A DNA stretch of 59,569 nucleotides from UBA1757 sp963617485. GTDB taxonomy: Bacteria > Bacteroidota > Bacteroidia > Bacteroidales > UBA1402. Positions within the stretch are counted from its first letter, which is position 1; each line of letters begins with the position of its first letter. Below, one piece after another: positions 16,765-24,720 of this stretch. A model generated the notes under the pieces. It was given only the letters and a program-made list of their open reading frames with translations. It had not been told where the DNA came from and did no database searches. Where the stretch lies: positions 1-59,569 of the forward strand of contig CAVEPA010000012.1 of assembly GCA_963617485.1 (NCBI GenBank), written 5' to 3'. A program made the position numbers and the translations under genes.

Positions 16765-17850
16765 TTATTTTCGGATGATATGCATAATTTGATGCCCGTG
16801 ACAGCCCACTTGGTGGCTGTAGACCCAGTACTCATTGCCAACCCGGGCAATGGACGGGTCCAGTTGCGGTGCGTGAACGCCCTCGCCGACGATGATGGGG
16901 GCTGTTTCTATCTGTATCTCGTCCCAAAGGCCCAAATCAAGCAAGGACTGGTGCACTTGGCTGCCGCCTTCAACCAAAAGCCGTTGGATGCCCCGGCGGT
17001 AAAGCTCCTGCATAATCTCTTCGGGTTGGCAACCGGCTACCCACTCTATGTTGTCTTCGCGCTTGGTGATGCTTGCGGTAAAGACGAGGGTGGGCTGGGC
17101 TTGCTGGGCCCCGAGGACCTCGGGGCCCAGCAAGCCCGCACGGTCGAGAACGACACGAAGGGGCTTGCGCTGTGAAGGCCAGTTGCGCACCGACAAAGAC
17201 GGGCGGTCGAGCTGAGCGGTGCGGCGGCCCACCATAATGGCATCGCTCTCGTGGCGCAGCTTGTGCACCAACAAAGAAGTATAGTCGTCGGAAACGGTCA
17301 GTTTGGGGCTATCCCAGCTTTCGCGCAGGCAATCAATGTAGCCGTCGGCACTCTGGGCCCACTTCAGCAGGATATAGGGACGTTGCTTGAGATGGTAGGT
17401 GAAGAACTGTCGGTTCAAGGCTTGACAGGCTTCCCGCTCAACGCCTACAACTACTTCTATACCAGCGTCCTTTAATTTGCGAATTCCTCTACCGCTTACT
17501 TCCGGGAATGGGTCTTCGCAGCCAACGACGACGCGCCTGATGCCCTTTTCGATAATCAGGTCGGCGCAGGGTGGGGTCTTGCCGTAATGCGAGCAGGGCT
17601 CCAAGCTGACATACAGTGTCGACTCTTTGAGCAACTCCTGATTTTTGACACTGCGGATGGCATTTGGCTCGGCATGCGGCTGACCGGCCTTGCGATGCCA
17701 GCCCTCACCGATAATTCTACCTTGATGCACCACCACAGCTCCCACCATGGGGTTGGGCGCGGCGGTATCTATGGCATGATAGGCCAGTTGAAGACAGCGT
17801 TGCATGAAAATTTTGTCTTCGTTCTGCTTGGAATTCGAGGCTCGAGACAT
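16765..17850 (-). CDS. ribD: Bifunctional riboflavin biosynthesis deaminase/reductase RibD
   Basis: A 361-residue enzyme catalysing two steps of riboflavin synthesis. The deaminase domain (1-150) has the zinc ligands in PHAEPNA near 59 and PCSHYGKTPPCAD near 85-97. The reductase domain follows (LLKWAQSADGYI near 162, then VGRRTAQLDRPSLSVR near 202, LLVEGGSQVH near 295). DNA coding for residues about 238-252 is part of a perfect 41-bp palindrome (17097-17137). It lies divergently from prmC with about 25 nt between start codons, as in many Bacteroidales. Confidence 0.96.
   Translation of the reverse strand: MSRASNSKQNEDKIFMQRCLQLAYHAIDTAAPNPMVGAVVVHQGRIIGEGWHRKAGQPHAEPNAIRSVKNQELLKESTLYVSLEPCSHYGKTPPCADLIIEKGIRRVVVGCEDPFPEVSGRGIRKLKDAGIEVVVGVEREACQALNRQFFTYHLKQRPYILLKWAQSADGYIDCLRESWDSPKLTVSDDYTSLLVHKLRHESDAIMVGRRTAQLDRPSLSVRNWPSQRKPLRVVLDRAGLLGPEVLGAQQAQPTLVFTASITKREDNIEWVAGCQPEEIMQELYRRGIQRLLVEGGSQVHQSLLDLGLWDEIQIETAPIIVGEGVHAPQLDPSIARVGNEYWVYSHQVGCHGHQIMHIIRK
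17097..17137. repeat. Perfect 41-bp palindrome inside ribD
   Basis: Two 20-bp arms (left arm begins GGGCTTGCTG and ends CCCCGAGG; right arm is its exact reverse complement) around a single A at 17117. It codes for a Gly/Leu/Ala/Gln-rich segment of the reductase domain, between the LDR and PTLVFT strands. As far as I remember RibD homologues, the number of residues between those strands is unchanged, so the palindrome appears to replace sequence rather than insert. Confidence 0.95.
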
Positions 17851-17875
17851 TAAGTTTGCAGTCTTGTTATTGATG

Positions 17876-18721
17876 ATGAGACAATTTATCCACGACGCCG
17901 AAGCTACCTTGAAGACACGCTATGACGAGCGCGAAATACGCGCCATCTGCAAATGTTTGCTGCAGCATTATACCGCCTGCAGCTCCAGCGACTTTTACAT
18001 CGGCAAAGATATAAATATTTCCCAAGAACAACGAGGCTTGCTACAGACGGCCCTACAGGCACTGTCTCAGGGTGAACCGCTACAGTACGTGCTGGGCGTT
18101 TGCGAATTTTACGGCCATCCTTTCAAGCTGATTCCTCCCGTGTTGATTCCACGGCCTGAAACCGAAGAACTGGTCGATTGGGTCGTTAAGGAGCAGGCAG
18201 CCCGCCGGGGACGCTTGCTGGATGTGGGTTGCGGCAGCGGTTGCATTGCGGTTTCTTTGGCCCTGCATACCGCCATGCAGGTGGAGGCTTGGGATGTTCT
18301 GCCCCAGGCGCTGGAATGTACCAAAGTCAATGCCGATGCTCTCGGTGCCAAGGTGCTGGTGCGATGCTGCGATTTGTTCCGGCAGTCCGAGATACAGCCG
18401 TCTCCCTCAGAACGTTACGAGCTAATCGTAAGCAACCCTCCATACATCTGTGAAAGTCAGGCCGCCGATATGCAGGACAATGTGCTGGAACACGAATCTC
18501 ATCTGGCTCTTTTTGTTCCCGACGACGATGCCCTTAGGTATTATGAAGCCTTGGCGCAACTTGGCAAGCGGCGTTTGCTTCCCGGTGGCTGTATTTATGT
18601 GGAAATCAACGAACTCTTCGGCGAACAGACGGCTGCAGTCTTCCGTCGAGCCGGTTATGCAACAACCCTTCTCCATCGCGACCTTTCGGGCCGTGACCGT
18701 ATGATAAAAGCCTGTCTATGA
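17876..18721 (+). CDS. prmC: Peptide chain release factor N5-glutamine methyltransferase
   Basis: A 281-residue enzyme that methylates the Gln of the GGQ motif in release factors RF1 and RF2. Motif I for S-adenosylmethionine (LLDVGCGSGCIAVSLAL) lies near 114-130, and the catalytic NPPY (IVSNPPYICES) near 183-193. Start taken at MRQFIHDAEATL; an adjacent ATG at 17873 is equally possible, and the frame further upstream runs antisense into ribD. It overlaps recX by ATGA at 18718-18721. prmC-recX-comF form a tight plus-strand operon. Confidence 0.93.
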   Translation: MRQFIHDAEATLKTRYDEREIRAICKCLLQHYTACSSSDFYIGKDINISQEQRGLLQTALQALSQGEPLQYVLGVCEFYGHPFKLIPPVLIPRPETEELVDWVVKEQAARRGRLLDVGCGSGCIAVSLALHTAMQVEAWDVLPQALECTKVNADALGAKVLVRCCDLFRQSEIQPSPSERYELIVSNPPYICESQAADMQDNVLEHESHLALFVPDDDALRYYEALAQLGKRRLLPGGCIYVEINELFGEQTAAVFRRAGYATTLLHRDLSGRDRMIKACL

Positions 18722-19179
18722 GCAATTACAACGATGCACTCTGTTGGGCTACCGCCTATTGTTCCAAAGCGGAGCACTGCTGTTCCGAAGTGGTGGCCAA
18801 GCTGGACCGCTATGAACTTTCCGACGACGAGCTGCAAAGGCTGTTGTCGTATATGAAAAAAGAAGGCTATCTGGATGAAAACCGTTATGCTAGGGCCTAT
18901 ACCATGGACCAGTTGCGCTTTGCCCATTGGGGCCGGTTGAAAATAGCTCAGTCGCTGAGGCTTAAAAAAATAGACGAAGTTGCGATTCAGGCCGCTTTGA
19001 CTGACATTCCGCAAGACGAATATATGCAGGTGCTGCGCCGTCTTGTCGATGAGAAAAAGAAGAAAATCACCGCGAAAACACCTTACGAACATACCATGAA
19101 ATTGCTCAGGTTCGCCTACGGGCGCGGATTTGAGCCTGAACACATACGACAATGCATAAATCTTTCGGACGATTTTTAG
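18718..19179 (+). CDS. recX: Regulatory protein RecX
   Basis: A 153-residue helical protein, slightly short, built of three-helix repeats: LCWATAYCSKAEHCCSEVV, LLSYMKKEGYLDENRYARA and RLKIAQSLRLKKIDEVAI match the RecX repeats that block RecA filament growth. Its start overlaps the prmC stop and its end overlaps the comF start by 28 nt, so the three genes are translationally coupled. recA is not in the window. Confidence 0.88.
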   Translation: MSNYNDALCWATAYCSKAEHCCSEVVAKLDRYELSDDELQRLLSYMKKEGYLDENRYARAYTMDQLRFAHWGRLKIAQSLRLKKIDEVAIQAALTDIPQDEYMQVLRRLVDEKKKKITAKTPYEHTMKLLRFAYGRGFEPEHIRQCINLSDDF

Positions 19180-19838
19180 ACCTTTGGTATCCGCGCTTCT
19201 GTATGGTTTGCGGACAACCTTTGTTGGATGGCGAAGAACATCTTTGCCTGCACTGCCTTTATTGTTTGCCTTGGCGCGAAGAACCATCCTTCCGTCATAA
19301 CGATGCCTGTCTTCGTCTGGCTGGACGCTTGCCTTTCGACAAAGCGACCGCGGCCCTTGCGTACCAAAAAGAATCGTCGGTGCAGACGCTGTTTGAGGCA
19401 TTCAAATATCACGGCAACAGGCGGGTGGCTGTTTCGTTGGCAGCGATGGCCGCGCGCCGCTTGGCGGCGCGCGGCTTCTTCGACGACATTGACTGCTTGA
19501 TACCCGTTCCTTTGCACGCCGCCAAGCAGCGGCTACGTGGTTACAACCAAGCTGCCTGCATTGCGCAGGGTCTGTCGTCCGTCACTGCGCTTCCCGTGTT
19601 GGAGAATGTGGTGCAACGCGCCGTGGCCAACACCACCCAAACGCGCAAAAGCCGTTGGCAAAGGCAGGAAGAAGTCTACGGCATATTCTCACTGGTGACC
19701 GGCGCGCGCCTGGACGGCGCGCGCATCCTCCTCGTCGACGATGTTCTCACCACCGGTGCCACGCTGGATGCCTGCGGCCGAGTGCTGTGGCAGGCCGGGC
19801 CTTCGTCCCTCAATATTTTTGCCTTGGCCTTGGCTTGA
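19152..19838 (+). CDS. ComF family phosphoribosyltransferase-like protein
   Basis: A 228-residue protein with an N-terminal Cys cluster (CMVCGQPLL, CLHCLYCLPW; residues about 13-38), a putative zinc ribbon, followed by the double-zinc-ribbon/PRTase fold: PVPLHAAKQRLRGYNQAA near 117-134 and the PRPP loop ILLVDDVLTTGAT near 193-205. ComF proteins are tied to DNA uptake in some species, but in Bacteroidetes the role is not established. Two perfect GC-rich hairpins (19449-19475 and 19702-19724) lie in its reading frame. It overlaps recX by 28 nt. Confidence 0.88.
   Translation: MHKSFGRFLDLWYPRFCMVCGQPLLDGEEHLCLHCLYCLPWREEPSFRHNDACLRLAGRLPFDKATAALAYQKESSVQTLFEAFKYHGNRRVAVSLAAMAARRLAARGFFDDIDCLIPVPLHAAKQRLRGYNQAACIAQGLSSVTALPVLENVVQRAVANTTQTRKSRWQRQEEVYGIFSLVTGARLDGARILLVDDVLTTGATLDACGRVLWQAGPSSLNIFALALA
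19449..19475. repeat. Perfect inverted repeat in comF, 12-bp arms
   Basis: GCCGCGCGCCGC, loop TTG, then its exact reverse complement. It codes for the Ala/Arg-rich helix AARRLAARG around residues 100-108. The reading frame is intact. Confidence 0.9.
19702..19724. repeat. Perfect inverted repeat in comF, 9-bp arms
   Basis: GCGCGCGCC, loop TGGAC, then the exact reverse complement, coding for GARLDGAR just before the PRPP loop. It is the second such hairpin in this gene, about 230 bp after the first. Confidence 0.85.
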
Positions 19839-19863
19839 CTTTGTACGAATAATGTTATCTTTG
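19835..19863 (+). promoter_or_regulatory. Probable pyrE promoter
   Basis: TTG, 18 nt, TATCTTTG (exact -7 box at 19856-19863). It lies right at the end of comF and about 35 nt before the pyrE start codon. Confidence 0.6.
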
Positions 19864-19897
19864 CCCAATTTAAGTAATCTGTAAAAATCCGTACGAT

Positions 19898-20530
19898 ATG
19901 AATACTGTAGAAAAGATGATAGCCGAGCAGCTCCTGGCAATCAAGGCAGTAAAATTGCAGCCCGAAGAACCCTTTACTTGGGCCAGTGGCTGGAAATCCC
20001 CCATCTACTGCGACAACCGTAAAACCTTGGCTTATCCCAAGCTGCGCAATCTGATAAAAATTGAGTTGGCCCGACTGGTGCGCGAATTGTATCCTCAGGC
20101 AACCGCTATTGCCGGCGTGGCAACCGGAGCCATCGCCCAGGGTGCTATGGTGGCCGAAGAACTCTCCATGCCTTTTGCCTACGTGCGTCCCAAGCCGAAA
20201 GACCATGGCATGGGCAACCAAATAGAAGGCGAACTCAGGCCGTGCGAGAAGGTGGTGGTTATCGAAGACCTCATTTCTACTGGCATGAGCAGTCTTAAGG
20301 CCGTTGAAGCTTTGCGTCAGGCCGGTTGTGAAGTGCTGGGCATGGTGGCCAATTTTACCTATGGTTTTCCTTTGGCCGAGGAACAGTTCCGTCAGGCCAA
20401 CGTGGAGCTCACTACCTTGAGCAATTACAACGCCGTACTCGAAACGGCCGTGGCAACCAATTATATCGCCGCTTCCGATGTGGAAACGCTCAAGGAGTGG
20501 CGTAAAGATCCTGCAAACTGGGGTATCTGA
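19898..20530 (+). CDS. pyrE: Orotate phosphoribosyltransferase
   Basis: A 210-residue enzyme joining orotate to PRPP to form OMP in pyrimidine synthesis. It has the PRPP-binding VVVIEDLISTGMSSLKAV near 117-134 and the flexible-loop KPKDHGMGNQIEGE near 98-111. FTWASGWKSPIYCDNR near 26-41 is the usual N-terminal signature. It overlaps the SRPBCC gene by 1 nt (TGATG). Confidence 0.95.
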   Translation: MNTVEKMIAEQLLAIKAVKLQPEEPFTWASGWKSPIYCDNRKTLAYPKLRNLIKIELARLVRELYPQATAIAGVATGAIAQGAMVAEELSMPFAYVRPKPKDHGMGNQIEGELRPCEKVVVIEDLISTGMSSLKAVEALRQAGCEVLGMVANFTYGFPLAEEQFRQANVELTTLSNYNAVLETAVATNYIAASDVETLKEWRKDPANWGI

Positions 20531-20949
20531 TGGAAAGCGAATTTACAGGACCTGTTAAAGTGGTGCCTTGCCCGGCGCAAGATGTGTACCGCAAACTCTC
20601 CGATTGGAATAACCTTTCGCAAGCCGAAGGCTATCTGCCCGCTGACAAAATCCAAGATTTCCGTTACGACAGCGACAGTTGCAGTTTCCAGGTTAACATG
20701 ATGGGTGTCGGCCGCGTGGCCTTGCGTATCGTCGACCGCGAACCCTTCAAAACCGTCAAGGTGAAGTCAGAAGCCAGTCCAGTGCCATTTACCCTATGGC
20801 TGCAAATCAAGGAAAAAGATTTTGCTTCCTGCTATGTCAGGCTTACCGTGCATGCCGAAATTCCCTTTATGCTCAAGGGTATGCTCTCCAAAAGTCTGCA
20901 CGATGGCCTGGAAAAGATCACCGAACTGCTGTGCCGCTTGCCCTATTGA
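20530..20949 (+). CDS. SRPBCC-fold protein (START-like), function unknown
   Basis: A 139-residue protein with the outline of a small helix-grip fold: an opening strand (FTGPVKVVPCPAQDVYRKLSDW), central strands (FQVNMMGVGRVALRIVDREPFKTVKV) and a long C-terminal helix (MLKGMLSKSLHDGLEKITELL). Such proteins bind hydrophobic ligands. It shares one base with the pyrE stop and lies 14 nt before argH, a recurring neighbour set in Bacteroidales. No catalytic motif is evident, and the ligand is unknown. Confidence 0.75.
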   Translation: MESEFTGPVKVVPCPAQDVYRKLSDWNNLSQAEGYLPADKIQDFRYDSDSCSFQVNMMGVGRVALRIVDREPFKTVKVKSEASPVPFTLWLQIKEKDFASCYVRLTVHAEIPFMLKGMLSKSLHDGLEKITELLCRLPY

Positions 20950-20963
20950 TAACTTAGATTGAT

Positions 20964-22307
20964 ATGAATAAACTTTGGCAGAAAAATACCATCGTAGACA
21001 AAGATATTGAGCGTTTTACGGTAGGACGCGATCCCGAAATGGATATGTATTTGGCTGAGTACGATGTGCTTGGCTCTATGGCTCATATCAGAATGCTCGA
21101 AAGCATTGGCCTTATCCCCTCTGAAGAATTGCCTCAGTTGCTGGAGGGCTTGCGCGGCATCCATGCCCAAATTAAGGCCGGAAAATTCCGCATAGAAGAA
21201 GGCGTGGAAGATGTGCATTCGCAAGTGGAACTGCAACTGACCCGCAGCTTGGGCGATATGGGCAAGAAAATACACAGCGGCCGTTCGCGCAACGACCAGG
21301 TGCTTCTCGACCTTCGCCTTTTTATGCGTGCCAAAATGGAACAGGTGGCCCAGGCAACGATGCATCTTTTCCATGTGCTGCAGCAGCAGAGCGAACGTTA
21401 CCGCGAAGTGTTGATGCCCGGCTATACCCATTTGCAGATAGCCATGCCTTCGTCTTTCGGTTTGTGGTTCGGCGCTTATGCCGAGTCGCTTGTAGATGAT
21501 ATGCAACTCTTGCAGTCGGTGTACCGCATTTGCAATCGCAATCCCTTGGGTTCGGCGGCAGGCTACGGTTCGTCCTTCCCTTTGAACCGCCAAATGACAA
21601 GCGATTTGCTTGGTTTTGACGGACTTAACTACAATGTGGTGTACGCACAGATGGGCCGCGGCAAGATGGAACGTCTGGCCTCCTTCGCTTTGGCATCCAT
21701 TGCCGGAACGCTCTCGAAACTGGCCTTCGACGCATGTCTGTTCAATTCGCAGAACTTCGACTTTATCCGCCTTCCCGCCGAGTTTACCACCGGTTCGAGC
21801 ATCATGCCGCACAAGAAGAATCCCGATGTCTTTGAGCTTACGCGGGCCAAGTGCAACAAGATTCAGGCCATTCCACAGCAGATTTCCAGCATTATCCAGA
21901 ATCTGCCTTCGGGCTATTTCCGCGATCTGCAGATGGTGAAGGAAGTGTTCTTGCCCGCCTTCGACGAACTGATAGACTGTCTGAATATGACCGCCGCCAT
22001 GATGTCCAAGATTAAAGTGCGGGAAAATATTCTCGATGATGACAAATACCTTTATCTGTTCAGTGTGGAAGAAGTGAACAAACGAGTGCTGCAAGGTGTG
22101 CCTTTCCGGGAAGCTTACCGTCAGGTGGGTCTGGAAATCGAGGCCGGCAACTTCCACACCGACAAACAGGTTCATCACACGCACGAGGGCAGTATCGGCA
22201 ATCTTTGCAATGAGGCCATCGCAGCGCGTATGGAGCAGATTTACAACAGTTTTGGTTTCGAAAAAGTAGACAAAGCAATCGACGAACTCTTAAAGCCTAT
22301 CGTATGA
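20964..22307 (+). CDS. argH: Argininosuccinate lyase
   Basis: A 447-residue enzyme of the fumarase/aspartase superfamily that splits argininosuccinate into arginine and fumarate. The superfamily signature TTGSSIMPHKKNPD lies near 274-287, and SGRSRNDQVLLDLRLF near 101-116 and PGYTHLQIAMPS near 151-162 are further substrate-site segments. Its stop overlaps the next start (ATGA). No other arginine gene is in the window. Confidence 0.95.
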   Translation: MNKLWQKNTIVDKDIERFTVGRDPEMDMYLAEYDVLGSMAHIRMLESIGLIPSEELPQLLEGLRGIHAQIKAGKFRIEEGVEDVHSQVELQLTRSLGDMGKKIHSGRSRNDQVLLDLRLFMRAKMEQVAQATMHLFHVLQQQSERYREVLMPGYTHLQIAMPSSFGLWFGAYAESLVDDMQLLQSVYRICNRNPLGSAAGYGSSFPLNRQMTSDLLGFDGLNYNVVYAQMGRGKMERLASFALASIAGTLSKLAFDACLFNSQNFDFIRLPAEFTTGSSIMPHKKNPDVFELTRAKCNKIQAIPQQISSIIQNLPSGYFRDLQMVKEVFLPAFDELIDCLNMTAAMMSKIKVRENILDDDKYLYLFSVEEVNKRVLQGVPFREAYRQVGLEIEAGNFHTDKQVHHTHEGSIGNLCNEAIAARMEQIYNSFGFEKVDKAIDELLKPIV

Positions 22308-23161
22308 AGAAAACAATCTTGACCGCCTTACTGACCGCAGCCGCTCTACAGGCTGGCGCGCAAACCGATGTGAGCCTTTTCTGGCGCTCCGACAGTGTGC
22401 AGGTGAACGAAATATTCAGTCCCGAGGGCGACCTTTACCGCAAGGTAGGGCATCATGGTCCTGCTATCGAAAACGAGCAGATGGCCTTGCGTATCTACTT
22501 CAACCACAGCGGTTCCATAGATGTGTACTCCAAACAGCAACCACAGCTGGAGCTGGCAACGGCCCATTGGTATCCTACGGCCGAAATGCAGGCTCAAGGC
22601 TATGGCTGCGATGAATACAAAGTGGGCTCGACGGTGGGTCTCGGCGGATACAACCTTTGGGATGGCGAAAACGTCATCAAACTGACGGCTACCGAAGGCC
22701 GCCTGGCCCGCGTCAAGAAGCTCAAAAACGGTGCCCGGGCCGAAATGTTGGCCAAAGGCGTGCCATACAAGAACAAGAAAGTGGATATCCTTATCCGCAT
22801 CACCATGCGCGATGGCGAACGCGAAGCCGTGGTGGAGGCTTTCTGTAAGAAGGGTGGTCGGGTGCAGTTCGTTACCGGTGTCAATTTCCACGACGGCAAG
22901 GAACTTTTCGTGGACGATACGCATATCGCCACTTGGGGACGTCATCCGGAGGATGTGAGCAAGAATCCCATCAATATCGGCGGTGGCATGGTATTCAACA
23001 AGGCTGCGCTCGAGCAGAAAAAGGTGACCAAAAAAGCAGTACTGCTCATCACCAAGCCCTGTCGACATTATAAGACCAAGGTGATTTCTGCTGGCGAGAA
23101 GCAGGCCGACCTCAACAATGCCGCAGCTTTTACCGAGTATGTGAAACAATTAAGTTTATAA
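22304..23161 (+). CDS. DUF4861 family secreted protein
   Basis: A 285-residue protein with a signal peptide (MKKTILTALLTAAALQAGAQ) and a beta-rich body (GYGCDEYKVGSTVGLGGYNLWDGENV near 103-128; WGRHPEDVSKNP near 209) that I recognise as DUF4861. Members often sit in polysaccharide-use loci near GH105-type unsaturated glycan hydrolases, so a sugar-related role is possible. Here it lies between argH and folA with no such genes, overlapping argH by 4 nt and ending 2 nt before folA. Confidence 0.75.
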   Translation: MKKTILTALLTAAALQAGAQTDVSLFWRSDSVQVNEIFSPEGDLYRKVGHHGPAIENEQMALRIYFNHSGSIDVYSKQQPQLELATAHWYPTAEMQAQGYGCDEYKVGSTVGLGGYNLWDGENVIKLTATEGRLARVKKLKNGARAEMLAKGVPYKNKKVDILIRITMRDGEREAVVEAFCKKGGRVQFVTGVNFHDGKELFVDDTHIATWGRHPEDVSKNPINIGGGMVFNKAALEQKKVTKKAVLLITKPCRHYKTKVISAGEKQADLNNAAAFTEYVKQLSL

Positions 23162-23163
23162 GT

Positions 23164-23643
23164 ATGGAAATTGCATCAATAGTGGCTGTGGCCGAAAATT
23201 ACGGCATTGGCAAGAACAACGCTTTGCTTTGTCATCTGCCTCACGATTTGAAACATTTTAAGGAAATTACCTCGGGCCATACGGTGATAATGGGCAGCAA
23301 TACTTTCTATTCTTTGCCCAAGGGTGCGCTTCCCAACCGTCGTAATATTGTGCTTTATCCCGAAGAAAAAGTTTTTCCCGGCTGCGAAACGGCTCATTCT
23401 TTCCCCGAAATCCTGGAAATGTGCAAGGGCGAAGACAAGATTTTCTTTATGGGCGGCGCTATGGTTTACCGTCAGGCAATGGAATATGTCAATTCATTGT
23501 ATATCACTTGGATACATCATAGTTTCGAGGCCGATGCTTTCTTTCCCGAAATTGATATGAATCTATGGAAGGAAGTGGAACGCGAAGACCATCTTGAAGC
23601 CGAGCCTTACGCATTCTCGTATGTACATTATGTAAAAAAATAA
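23164..23643 (+). CDS. folA: Dihydrofolate reductase
   Basis: A 159-residue enzyme reducing dihydrofolate to tetrahydrofolate with NADPH. The fold markers are IASIVAVAENYGIGKNN at the N-terminus, HLPHDLKHFKEIT with the catalytic acidic residue, TVIMGSNTFYSLPKGALPNRRN, and the FFMGGAMVYRQA cofactor loop near 98-109. The position equal to E. coli Trp22 is Cys, and Ser replaces the Arg44-type residue that holds the NADPH phosphate. thyA, its partner in the folate cycle, is 18 kb away at 41666. Confidence 0.92.
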   Translation: MEIASIVAVAENYGIGKNNALLCHLPHDLKHFKEITSGHTVIMGSNTFYSLPKGALPNRRNIVLYPEEKVFPGCETAHSFPEILEMCKGEDKIFFMGGAMVYRQAMEYVNSLYITWIHHSFEADAFFPEIDMNLWKEVEREDHLEAEPYAFSYVHYVKK

Positions 23644-23649
23644 ACCCTT

Positions 23650-24720
23650 ATGAAAGGCCGTATATGCTTGCTTGTGCTGTTGTTGGTGTCCTGCTGTCTG
23701 TCGGCGCAGGAGATTGAATTCAAGCAAGATGTCTACAATTTTGGCAAGTTGCGCGAAGAGGGCAAGGCGGTGGCTCCCTTCGTTCTCAAAAATACGGGCG
23801 ATGCCCCGCTGATTATCCGCCGCGTGACAGTTTCCTGCGGCTGCACCACCTACGATTACCCTCAGACGCTCATTGCACCGGGTGATACGGCTGTTATCAA
23901 GTTGGCGTACAACACGGAAGGCCGTCCGGGCAACTTCAACAAGAATGTTACGGTCTACAGCAACGCCCTTTCCAAGCCGGCCTACACCCTCACCATCCGT
24001 GGAACGGTAGAAGGCCGCGACAATACGGCTACATCTTTGTATCCCAAAGAAATAGGTCCTATTCGACTACGCACCAATCATCTGTTTTTGGGCGAAGTGA
24101 CGCTGGGTAGCCTGCGTACCGAAACCATTGCTATCTACAACCAGAACGAGGAAGCTTCGGTGAAGATTTCTTTCCAGTCGGTACCCAAGCATTTGCGTGT
24201 GAGCGTTAGCAATTCGCTGCTCGAAGCGGGCGAAACGGCCATCATCACTGTCAATTATATGGCCGGCGAAATCAAGGATTATGGGAGTCGCGAAGACTTT
24301 TTCTTCTTGACTGCCGAATCGGAAACCGGATATAAATCGAGCGGCAAGATAAGCGTATCCTGTCACTTGAAGGAAGATTTTTCCAAGATGAAGCATGCTT
24401 CCAAGAAGCCCGAGGCCAGTTACAGCTTTTCCGTCATTGATTTGGGAGAAGTTGAGCAAGGCCAGGTGGCCGAAGCGGAGGTTGTTCTGACCAATACGGG
24501 CAGTGATGATTTGCATATACGCAAAATCAGTTCTCCTTCTACGGCTTTGCAATTGCAGTCGCCGCGCCAAGTGATACGGCCTGGAAAGTCTGTCAATCTG
24601 AAAGTTACCTTGGATACTTCCAAACTGAAATTCTTTGTCAAGTATTATCTTGATATCATTACCAACGATCCTGTTCACCCGCTTTATCGCATAACGGTAA
24701 GCGCAACGGTTAAAGAATAA
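23650..24720 (+). CDS. DUF1573 domain protein, secreted, with ASH-like repeats
   Basis: A 356-residue protein with a signal peptide (ending CCLSAQ) and three immunoglobulin-like repeats. The first (FGKLREEGKAVAPFVLKNTGDAPLII, then CGCTTYDYP) has the CGCT motif that marks DUF1573. Similar segments start near 140 and near 265 (DLGEVEQGQVAEAEVVLTNTG). The family is abundant in Bacteroidetes envelopes with unknown role. Its stop shares one base with the meaB start (TAATG). Confidence 0.85.
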   Translation: MKGRICLLVLLLVSCCLSAQEIEFKQDVYNFGKLREEGKAVAPFVLKNTGDAPLIIRRVTVSCGCTTYDYPQTLIAPGDTAVIKLAYNTEGRPGNFNKNVTVYSNALSKPAYTLTIRGTVEGRDNTATSLYPKEIGPIRLRTNHLFLGEVTLGSLRTETIAIYNQNEEASVKISFQSVPKHLRVSVSNSLLEAGETAIITVNYMAGEIKDYGSREDFFFLTAESETGYKSSGKISVSCHLKEDFSKMKHASKKPEASYSFSVIDLGEVEQGQVAEAEVVLTNTGSDDLHIRKISSPSTALQLQSPRQVIRPGKSVNLKVTLDTSKLKFFVKYYLDIITNDPVHPLYRITVSATVKE

